Below are positions 33,110-45,100 of a stretch of 64,000 nt of DNA, one piece after another (the first letter of the stretch is position 1; every line of letters starts with the position of its first letter). The stretch covers positions 4,584,873 through 4,648,872 of the forward strand of contig CM046853.1 in NCBI GenBank assembly GCA_025617745.1. The letters run 5' to 3'. Source of the DNA: Heliocidaris erythrogramma (lineage: Eukaryota; Echinodermata; Echinoidea; Camarodonta; Echinometridae). The translations under genes and the position numbers were made by a program. Below the pieces are notes generated by a model. That model did not search any database. It was not told the origin of the DNA and saw nothing but the letters and a program-made list of their open reading frames with translations.

Positions 33110-36100
33110 AACCACATTGTTACAATGCGGTTTATTCCGTCACAAAAGAAATTCGACTTTAAGGCGAGTCGGAGCCTGCGGAAAGGCGAATTGGAAAAAT
33201 AGGCCTATACAAAGAGAATTCGTCTTATAGATATAGATATATATATACATGTATATATATATTTGTAATTTTGGACAGGGATGTATAAAAGGCAATATTT
33301 GTAAAACAAGTAGTACATGTATATCTGTTTTTCTTAAATTTGTAATTATATATATTATATATATATAATTGTGAGAAATGAATATGAGAGAATAATGGTT
33401 GCGTAGCTTAAATCAAAGTTCCCCAGAGCTGTCCTCCCCTCAAATCTTCAACGTCATCAATTAATTCCTTTGTCGGGGGCAGGTGAGTTTTGAACAAAGA
33501 CAAACCGCATGCCTCAGTTGGATCCCAGCGAATGCTTTAATATACATGTAGACATTAGAATAATTATAAACAGTTTTAAGGAAATTACATGTACAACAGC
33601 TTTGGCAACTCTCGTGGAAATAATATAATTGTGAGAAATGAAAATGAGAGAATAATGAGAATAAAGGACAGCTCTGGGGAACTTTGATCTAAGCTACGCA
33701 AACATTATTCTCTCATTTTCATTTCTCACAATTATATTATTTCCACGAGAGTTGCCAAAGCTGTTGTATATGTTATTTCTTACAATTATATCTAAACATC
33801 CGAACGCCAGTACATTATATTCTAGGTTTATTCTGTAATCTGTTAAAATATAATGACACTTTATCTATAAAAAATATCTATAAAAATCTACAAAAATATA
33901 AAGGCCCGATTAAGATGATAAATCCTTTCTGTTTCAAATTGGCCAATACTCCTTTATAATCTTCTTAGATTGGTGCATGCCGCCATACGTATATCAACAT
34001 TTTGAAAGAGTGAATTATCACAATGTGGAGAGCCTGGAAATGAATCTACCCGTAATATAAAACAGGGGGTTATAAGAATATTTCATCGATTCACTCTTAG
34101 TTACCATGTCCACAAAATTGTATGAGACTATTACATGCCATTTAACACCAGCGAACATGAGACATGCAACCATGCTAATCCCAATCTTTATAATTTATCA
34201 CAAAATGAATTATTTGAAAGACGGAAGACAAAAACACTCACGGATACAAGTATGGTTGTTTCTGTTGAGAGCTCCTTCTCTACATTGACAACGGTAGTCC
34301 TGACCAAAAGCAATGCAAGATCCCAGAGGTCCACAAGTATTTGATTCACAAGGATTCTCTATAAATAAAACCATTAAATAAAAGTAACAGCTTTGGCAAC
34401 TCTCGTGGAAATAATATAATTGTGAGAAATGAATATGAGAGAATAATGGTTGCGTAGCTTAAATCAAAGTTCCCCAGAGCTGTCCTCCCCTCAAATCTTC
34501 AACGTCATCAATTAATTCCTTTGTCGGGGGCAGGTGAGTTTTGAACAAAGACAAACCGCATGCCTCAGTTGGATCCCAGCGAATGCTTTAAGATACATGT
34601 AGACATTAGAATAATTATAAACAGTTTTAAGGAAATTACATGTACAACAGCTTTGGCAACTCTCGTGGAAATAATATAATTGTGAGAAATGAAAATGAGA
34701 GAATAATGGTTGCGTAGTTTAAATCAAAGTTCCCCAGAGCTGTCCTCCCTTTTTGAAATTTTTGCAAAGGTTGAAAAAATGTCTCCGCCAGGAATCGAAC
34801 CCGGGTCGTTGGCTTATAACACCAATGCCTTAACCACTAGACCACGAGGACGGGCCAGTGGTTTCAGCGACACCAGATTCAATTGACCGACAGATTGACA
34901 AATCTTCAACCTCATCAATTAATTCCTTTGTCGGGGGCAGGTAAGTTTGATTCAAGTCAAATCAATCTTAAATAAGGGAGGACAGCTCTGGGGAACTTTG
35001 ATCTAAGCTACGCAAACATTATTCTCTCATTTTCATTTCTCACAATTATATTATTTCCACGAGAGTTGCCAAAGCTGTTGTATATGTTATTTCTTACAAT
35101 TATATATATATCTAAACATCCGAATGCCAGTATATATTCTAGGTTTATTCTGTAATCTATTAAAATATAATGACACTTTATCTATAAAAATATCTATAAA
35201 AATCTACAAAAATATAAAGGCCCGATTAAGATGATAAATCCTTTCTGTTTCAAATTGGCCGATACTCCTTTATAATCTTCTTAGATTGGTGCATGCCGCC
35301 ATACGTATATCAACATTTTGAAAGAGTGAACTATCACAATGTGGAGAGCCTGGATATGAATCTACCCGCAATATAAAACAGGGGGTTATAAGACTATTTC
35401 ATCGATTCAGTCTTAGTTACAATGTCCACAAAATTGTATGAGACTATTACATGCCAATTAACACCAGCGAACATGAGACATGAAACCATGCTAATCCCAA
35501 TCTTTATAATTTATCACAAAATGAATTATTTGAAAGACGGAAGACAAAAACACTCACGGATACAAGTATGGTTGTTTCTGTTGAGAGCTCCTTCTCTACA
35601 TTGACAACGGTAGTCCTGACCAAAAGCAATGCAAGATCCCAGAGGTCCACAAGTATTTGATTCACAAGGATTCTCTATAAATAAAACCATTAAATAAAAG
35701 TAATGATAATATCAAAACAATAACATTCTTATTTTCGAAACATTTATTTCACATCCCTCATGATCTAAGCTGTATATCTATCTTTATAATACAGTATATA
35801 TATCATGTACCACTGTGTGAAAAGATAATAAGAATAGACAAAAGCTAGATAACCAATATAGCTTGCATTACATAACCTCTAAATAATGAACAGCCTCTAG
35901 CGAATATTGAATTGGAAATTCAAATAACTTTTTTATTCCTTTGAAATATTATGTCAGGGTTCCAAGTAACCGGTTGCCCTTCAAAATTCAAACTTAAAGA
36001 ACTCACGGATGCATGTGTGGTTGTTGATATTAAGAGCTCCTTCTCTACATTGACAATAGAAGTCCTGATCAAGAGGAATGCAAGATCCAAGAGGTCCACA

Positions 36101-39100
36101 AAGATTGGATTCACAGGGATTCTCTGTGGATGAATTATATAATTACTAGTAATCAGGGTAAAAAATACTTTTTTTCATGAGGGCTATTCTTTCTAAAAAA
36201 GTAGCCCCTGTGGACAACTTTACAGGGGCTATTTCTAGGCCCAAGGGGGGCTATCTTGAAATGCTGATATCACAATTTTTCTCCCTGCGAGTACTGTGTA
36301 ACGAGTATCCGTATTCATAATTTCATGTGCACTAATGTGTGTGTTGTTGTTTTATTATCATCCCTTTTTCACTATCAAGTACCCCCCCTCCTTTCATCTT
36401 AAGATACATCTGATTTTGTGATTGTGAGGTTGCAGAGGTAACACATAATTTAACTACAATTACACTGGAGTTACATAGGATAAACTCACAATATTACACT
36501 ATCAGCTGTAATGAGAAGATCTGGGTGAAATTTTAATATTACAAAATGAATTGAATACTACAGTGAATATAGTTTTTATGTACAGTGAAAGTTGAAATAT
36601 GCATTAAATCAAATCAGATTAATACATCTGTTTTGACCTGTAGACTATGTTTTGACAGTCTACTGAAGTCTATGGCTGTTATTTTTAGGCTATACAAGTA
36701 GACTGGCAGAGGTATGCAAAGTACTGGAAAAATGCATGAATCACCATTTTACCACATAGATGTTTCTTCTTTTGGGTTTAAAAAAATACACTGTTGCTTG
36801 CTCCTTTTCATCTGAAATATCTTTTCACTGTAGGCTATTCATGGATGCTACTCAAATTTAGATAGTACAAAGAGGAAGGGTGACAAGTACAACCTTCTTT
36901 CATTAGCAAAGTTTGGTGATTATAAACGCTTTAAGTTTTGCATAATTTTGGTTTATTTTCAGGAATAAAAAATCAAAATTGAGCAGTTCCTAACTCTGCA
37001 GTGAAATGTTGCCAATCAGACCCACAGTCACAGACTTTTGTTTTCTGAATGGATGATTTTCCCATAGCTAATTGGTCAAAAAACACCAGCATCAGGCCTA
37101 ACCAGCATCCTTAAAACTTAGGAAGAATATGAAAATTCATGTCTATCCTCATTAACCATAAAGTTTAGGCAAAGATGAAAGAGGTTTGAGTCACCAAACT
37201 TGCACAAACATTCAACAATCTTCCCCTACAAGTTTGCACAAAAGAAATATTAAAAAAAACCATCGCGTACCCGTTGCGAGCTCATACCGAGTAGTCCCAC
37301 TATAACGGTCTCACATTATCATTAGGGACTTTTAGAATTGCACGTCCACTTTATAGTCGACTGGTACACAAGGACATCATTCTACGCCACTGCGCATGCG
37401 CCACTCGCCCTCTCCCTGTCCTCATCCCTGACTTGCAAAATCGAGAACGTGTTCACTTCGTTTTTGCGGTGCTCCGAAATCTTCGACGAGGTTAACGTAT
37501 ATGACGTCATCAGAACAGCTCAACTATTATGCTCATCCGTTGAGTGTGTACTTCCGGTTGACGTCGACGGTACGTACACGTCGAGTGAAATCTAAAATGA
37601 TCAGAACTGTAGTCAACATAGGCAGTCGACGACGTTGACATGCGCGAATTAGTCGACTGGGACGAAGTACTAGTCCACTGCTTCTAAAAGTCCCTATTAT
37701 TGGATTACTACAGCGCTGATACGTAACACCCGAGTAAAAGTCGCTACCTTTATTCCATTTCCCACTATGCATTGCGCATTTATTTACGCTAAGACTGTTT
37801 ATAAACTCGGTTCGATCTCGTTCATGATTTCCGTAGTTAGACTTATGAAAAGAAAGCTTGCCGTAAGTGTCCTGCTCGGAGTCCTGCTCTTAGATCACGA
37901 ATTTCACTATTCATAAATTTATATACAATTTCGAAGCTGAGGAAAGGGGGCGACTCTAAATAAAATGGTCGCCCCAAAGAACTGGGTTTTAAGGATTTTA
38001 GGGGGCGATTAGCGCTCCACCGAGGGCGCCCGTCGCCCCCGTGTATTTTTTACCCTGCTAGTAATACTGAAAATTAAATTTTATTTCCGTTATCATTGTA
38101 ACTGACGATTTACAGTTCTGGTCAAAAGTTTAGGTACACCCTATATTTTGAGATTAGTTTTGATTTCATTGTGTATATCCCAAGTAATGACCTTGTCTGA
38201 GCGCTGACAAAGTTATTCTACAAATTAGATTACACATTACATGAATAATAAATAGTATATTTTGATACCAAGAGTAATTTAGTAATTGTGATTGGTATGA
38301 TAAACACAACTGACAAAATGGCAAAGCAACATATGAAAGTGTTGTGTACATTTCTATTAAAAATTAAGATAACAACAAACTACGCGATGGCATTGAATAT
38401 CTCCAAAGTAGCCACAGTTTTGTTTCTCTCTTTAAAATGCAATGTACTCCTTCAATGAATTTCAGAAGAATTATCACTTAAAATATCAGAAATGTTCAGG
38501 GATGTTGCTTAACCCTTCATATTCCACTCGTCCAATACAAGCTTTTGGGGGATAGGGTCCAGAGACGGAACATGCAAACCATCATTTGCATTCCTTTACC
38601 TTACTAGTATTCTTCTTATTTTCTTTCGATATCAGATAGTCTTTTATTATAGCTTACATGTAAGGGGTCACTGTATTACTGCAGTGTAACAATTTTCGCA
38701 TCTATTTACTTTCCAAAGAGAAAGAACATTGGTATCTTTCACTGAGGAAGTCAAGTTAAACTCACTTACACACCGTGACCACAAGGGCTGTGGACAAGTC
38801 TCTACTGCCTGTCTTGTCCATACTCTCAAGCGTGGCCATGAAGGAGAGGTGTAAAATAAATAATTTAAATTTGTTTTGATGGTGATTAAAGTAATGCTTT
38901 GTATAAAGTTGCCAAAATAAGCAAAGTGACCTAGTCGTCTCTAATTATGGAATTAACCTCTTACACGACATCACTTTAACAACCCCTAAAATACAAATGC
39001 ATTCAAGCTACATAGTACTCAGGATTAGAGGTTACACAATAATGTGATACAACATGAAATCAAAGTTTAATTTCAGTACCATAACGTTAACGTCTTTTGT

Positions 39101-42100
39101 AAGATGTGTTGAAAAGGGATGGCAAAGACACATCGGAACATTCCTGCAAGATTACTCGATGGTTATTTCAAGTGACATTCTTCTGAAACTAATCATACAT
39201 ACATGGGAAATATATTAAATGTAATAGGTATTAGCCATAAGAAGCTGTGGCAAATTTGCGGGAACTCTAATGTATGCTTTGGTTTCAAACTACATTTATT
39301 ATCAGGCTGCTTTTTGCCAGTATGAGGCTTTAAATCATCAGATCAAACGAAAAATACGCTTGCAAGTATCACAACATTTTATTAGGTTACTTTTTATTAT
39401 ATTTTTAAAGCCCATTCAAGCTCATTACTTTGGAAATTACAATTTCAAGTAAAACTCATCTGAATATCCAGGGTGTAATAAAACTTTTGACCAATATTTA
39501 TGTTCTAAGCTTCTCTATAATATTAAAAACGGATACCTGTAAGTAAATGTACATGTATGTGTGGACAGAATGTGATAAGAATAGAAAAAAAGTTACAAAT
39601 CCATGATAGCCAAGCAAAATTTAATTACGTAACCTTTAATAATGAGCGACCCCAAATGAATATTGCTTTTAGAAAAAATGGTGCTTATGGGGTACTCATT
39701 AGCTCCAAACTGGTGCCGGATTGAAAAGGTGTCTACAAGTTCCATTAAAAGGATCTTAGCCATTGAGCTTAGATTTCTCCACATTTTGTTATGCGTATTA
39801 GTCTTTATCATAATCTGTAGATATTATTTAAACATGTCCACGATAATATCTATCTACATTCGTCATTTTCAAAATACTTTGGTTTGATACAAATTGTATA
39901 AATGTGTTCTATTACATTTTGTTATAATTTATTGATTTCAGTTACTATGGATATATTGTATTTTTTTCGAAGGACGATAAAATATTGCTCAAGAGTAGGC
40001 TAGCCCTTTGCCAGTGCTCTGGGCGTTGTGGCGTGCGCCTGAAACCAAGCTGACGGGGCAGTTACAAATTGACTTGGGGTGCGATTTCGAGCCCCGGTCA
40101 GGTCTTTCGGATGGTGACGTTAAAGGTCGGTCCACACAGACGTAAATAATCATATCTGATTGATACACGTCTTAAAGCCTAACTATTCATTCATTTTTTT
40201 TTCGTGATGAGCACCTTTTCAAAAGGTGCTTAGGGCCAGGGACACCCTAAAAAGTGGCACTGGTGTGGCAAATATAAGCACCTTTTAAAGGTGCTCAAAC
40301 AAATCTTTTTTTTCTAAAAGTGTACAAGGGAAATCTCACACCCCCTTGCAATAATGCATATACAGATACATGATAGTACTTACGGATACAAGTTTGGTTG
40401 TTTATGTTGAGAGCTCCTTCTTCACACTGACAATAAAAGTCCTGATCAAGAGGAAAACAAGATCCTAGAGGTCCACAAAGATTGGATTCACAAGGATTCT
40501 CTGTAAAAAAAATTAATTATAAAACTAATTCATTACACTACACTGGCATGTAGAACAATAATTTCCCATCATATATTTGTCACTGATTTTAGTTCACTGA
40601 ATAGCAAGAAGATTATAGAGGTGTTGTGGATTAGTGGATAAGTCCCCGGACTGTGAACCACGAGGTCCGGGGTTCGAATCCCACCGCAGCACTAGCGTCC
40701 TTTGGCAAGACGCTCCTTCTTCACACTGACAATAAAAGTCCTGATCAAGAGGAAAACAAGATCCTAGAGGTCCACAAAGATTGGATTCACAAGGATTCTC
40801 TGTAAAAAAATTAATTATAAAACTAATTCATTACACTACACTGGCATGTAGAACAATAATTTCCCATCATATATTTGTCACTGATTTTAGTTCACTGAAT
40901 AGCAAGAAGATTATAGAGGTGTTGTGGATCAGTGGATAAGTCCCCGGACTGTGAACCACGAGGTCCGGGGTTCGAATCCCACCGCAGCACTAGCGTCCTT
41001 TGGCAAGACGTTAATCTACATTTGCCACTCTCCACCCAGGTGTTAAATGGGTACCCGGTAGGATGGCGAAAGTTAATGTCGTTTGCTTAGCATGTGAGCG
41101 TCACTGTACTGCCCATTGCTGGAATGCTCCCCAGGGAGTGGAGAATGTGCATACATTGTGTGCGGGCGTGCCAGAATCCAATGACCGGGGTAATGATATA
41201 TATCTAGCGCTTTGGGCCAGTTTGGGAAAGGCGCGTTATAAATGCCTGGTATTATTATTATACACGTCCTCTGTTATAAATACTTTATTTTGGGAAATCC
41301 TGAAAAAAATATGCAAATGATGGGTTCTTCCTCAGATATTTGCTATCACTCGACAATAGACAATACAATTATTTGTATGAACTATTATTATAGTTGTCTG
41401 AAAATAAAAATTATTCCACTGTGTGATGGAATTCATCTTAATTACAATTTGCATGCAGACAAGTTTTGGTTTAGTAGGTAGATTAATGTATTTTGCAAGG
41501 ATATAAAGAAGTTTGATTACTTCTCACCTTGAAAAGTTATTACAGGACCTTTTATGCGGGTCACCTCATCGTTTCCATTCCATGTTACAATCTAAAACAG
41601 ACAAAACAGAATTTTATCCATACATATTTCAATCTTCATCCAAATTCGCTAAAAGATTCAACCTGCAAACATCACTTCTCATTCAAGTTCTTCGTCTTTT
41701 TCATGAATTAATTACCCACGCCGATGAAATCGGCAGGGTTATGTAAAGGGCTCCGTATGTTTGTTACCCACGCCGATGAAATCGGCAGGGTTATGTAAAG
41801 GGCTCCGTATGTTTGTTTGTTTTTTTGTATGTTTGTTTGTTTGTTTGTTTGTTTGTGTACAAGATAACAAGAGAACGGGTGAACGGATTTGCACCAAATT
41901 TTCAGGGAATGTTCAGAAAGTGACAGGAAAGAATCGATTAGATTTTGGTGATGATTGGTTGACCCCTGCAAATTCTGTGTGACCTTGAACTTTTGACCCT
42001 GTAGTAAAGTATAGGAACTTCAGTTCAGAGAGTGACAGGATAGAAACTAGAAAGTTTGATGACCCCAAACTTCGCCTGCCGATGCAGAAATATTTTGGTC

Positions 42101-45100
42101 AATCAAAACACTCATTACTTCGTCTCACCAAAAATCTATTTCAGGTTTATGAATTTTAGAAGACTTTTAGACCCATTATTTGCTATTTCACTTCAAATCC
42201 GCACGAGCCTGCAATGAATATTCAAAGCCAACGTATCCCAGCAACAAGGGATTTTTCGCGCTTGAACTGTACTCTCGTTGCGAAATCGAAAGCGGCTAGG
42301 TATACGGTATACGTATAGCCTAGCACGTCTAATTTCTCCTATTTCTTATCTTCTGTGCATTTCTGTTTATTTTCCCCGGTTCTTTCCACTTTGTTGTGGA
42401 AGTTTTTGTGATTTATTTTATCCTGGTGGACGTGTAGTACGTGATTTTAATTGTTTTCGGTGAAAATCTGGTGCGTTTGTTCGACGTGAGTGAGTCTATC
42501 GCACTCGCGAGTGTTCGCGTGTGTTGATCAGAGTGAGTGGCTGAGTAGCTGTAGTGTACGTACATAACTATATATACACAGCACTGTCGCGAAGTGCCTG
42601 GGGCCGGCAGACTGTAGTACTGAGTGAGTAAGCTCTGTGCCTCGCATGCACGTCATTTTCAAGTCGAGATCCAACTTCTTTTGTCGTCATATTTATTTTA
42701 TCCAAGCCCGATGAAAAAAAAAACAACAACCCGAATTGCAATGTAAAGATAGAACATGAATACATTTACTAACACTGACATGACTGAACCAAGGCCGTAC
42801 GCAGCGGGGAGGGGGGGGGGGGGGGGGGCAGAAATTTCAAAATCATACTTTTTTTTAATCGGGTTTTAGACTTCAAGTTATGGGTTCCTTTGAAAGCGAT
42901 CATCTTGCCCCCCCAGGAAAAAAATTTCTGCGTACGGCCTTGGACTGAACACTGAATACAAATTGCTAACATTTTTTTTCTCACCACGCCACGCTCTCTG
43001 ACATGTCTAATCAATTACTTTTAGGGGAGGGATGTTTCAATAATAAAATATCTTTTTCAGAAGAATTTTTTCAAGGGTGGGGACACACAAAGCTATGACC
43101 TGGATATGGCAAAATTTATTGGGGGGGGGGGGAGATGTGCCTCTTGTTATCCCCTTTGAATGGCTACTGCTTACAAAAATAATCGCAACAAAACAAAACC
43201 TATTGGGTTAAGGCGTGGGTCTGCCGCCTTTGACGGCCTTTCTAGTTTCATGATGTAATCGATTTGTACTAGAAAAAAATAAAATAACAAGAACAGAATC
43301 ATATCACGATTAAGCATACAGTTCCAATCTCCTAAACATCGGCTTTTCTGTTCAGTATTCATAACAAACTTGTATCTTCCAAGATATCGCAATGTCGCTT
43401 ATAAGCTGTTGGCTTGATGTAAAACGGAATTCTTTAAACACGTTAATAAATTAGCGTATGATTCACTGATCAAGGCTGTGAACAGAGATAACATTTTATG
43501 ATACCGGTTTCTCTCTTTTTGTTTAAATCATTTACCGTTATCATCATCATTATGCTTTTAACTTAGGATTTCAAGTATTTATCCATTCTGCTTATTAGCC
43601 CCCCCCCCCCCCCCCCCCCCCCACTCGGAGGTCGAAGGGACCGCATGCGTGTTCCCAAAACTTCGGTAAAGGGGTATTTTTTGGGCGACACAATCCGGCC
43701 CGTTAATTGTAAAAAAAGGGGGTGTTTTTTATCTTTCACCCGGAGATTTCATTAAAAAGGGGGTGTTTTTCTTTCTCTCTCTCTCTCTCTTCGACATCTG
43801 AGAAATTAAAAAAGGGGGGTTATGAAATATCTTACCATTAAAAAAACTTTTATGTCATGAGATTTTCATTTTTGTTTGGTTTCTTATGACTGCATTGAGT
43901 TCTGAGATACCATTTTGAACATAAAAAACATCTCTTCCAAGGTATTGTAAATTTGTAATGACAGCTTACTTGGGAGGGGTTGGTGTCTGTCCTGAGATAT
44001 GGGATTGGAATGAGAGCTCACCTGAGATAGGGGGGTACATTGAGCAGTATTCTGAATTTAGGGGGGTCTCCAAGGCAGGAAAAGCCCGCGATAGGAGGGT
44101 TCAGAAATTTTGGCAGCCCTGAGATAGAGGGGTGCTTTCAAAGGGAGGGAGCAAGCATACGCGTACCCTAAATAATACTGAGTGGGGGGCCGGGGTTTGA
44201 GGCTGCCATAGTCTCAAGCAAATTGCTTACAAAGGGAGTCCTTCTTCCGCAAATTATTTTATATTCGATAAATTACAATAATTTGACAATTTATCATTTC
44301 GTGTTTGTTAAAACAAAAATGATTGTTACATAATAAAATATTTATTTTATGATCCATTGTCAATAAGTAATAAGTTATTTTACGTTACCGAAAATTGTTG
44401 TACTTATAAGAATGCAGAAGAAAATAAATCAAATAAAAAAATCAAATAAAATCTATCTTTTTTTTTTTATTGTCTCGTTTTCTACTTTTTTGCGGGACGT
44501 ACGTTTACTTATCTTAGCTGATCATCTTGCAAGGAAAAAAAGAGAGTACTCTTTCTATTTTGAAAGGATGCACTTAATGAATATTTCAACCTGTCCACAG
44601 ATGAAGCTCCTTTCCAAATACGATATTAGATCAGAGACTGTAACAGGTAATGATTTTGTTAAAATTTCAAACACATCAAATGAAAGTAAGTTTGTAACAG
44701 TTGTTTTAATTTATCTTTCCGTTTATGCAGATTTATGTCAAGAGAAAATCTGGAGAACAGCGTATTGAAAAGCTTGGTGGCAGGTAATTAATGACAGTAG
44801 TCACTGAAATGAACCAATCAACAACAATAACAAGAAAAAAAAAAAAGAGAAGACACTATATAACGAGAAAACTTGTATTTCTTTTATAAATTATTATTTT
44901 GAAAATTTGGTCATCTCATCGAGCTTAGCTGGTGATTTAGGATTGAACTCCCAGCATGCGGGGGCTGGGGGGGGGGGGGGGGGGGGGGGCAAGTGCATAT
45001 ATTACGTAGCTGACTAACCGTGACGGTGATACTATCGCCTGGTTCTGCATTCACGTTGTATTCCATGGATGTAGCATTTACTAACGTGCCATCAACTTCG

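Larger units (their letters stand above)
33795..35700. repeat. Tandem duplication holding EGF exons 12 and 13
   Basis: 33690-34380 and 35000-35700 match almost base for base (for example GTGCATGCCGCCATACGTAT, CTATTACATGCCA and the exon itself). The period is about 1316 bp. Fold-back arms sit at each junction. Confidence 0.88.

Noticed and set aside
40621..40990. Two tRNA-His(GUG) genes
   Set aside because: The T stem is imperfect and the sequence continues into a SINE body and an (ATT)n tail; these are SINE heads, one copied by a local tandem duplication.
44412..44768. Plus-strand frame of 118 codons with two exon-like pieces bounded by CAG and GTAA
   Set aside because: The two pieces are not phase compatible, and the content resembles no family; it lies in intron 8 of the opposite-strand receptor gene.
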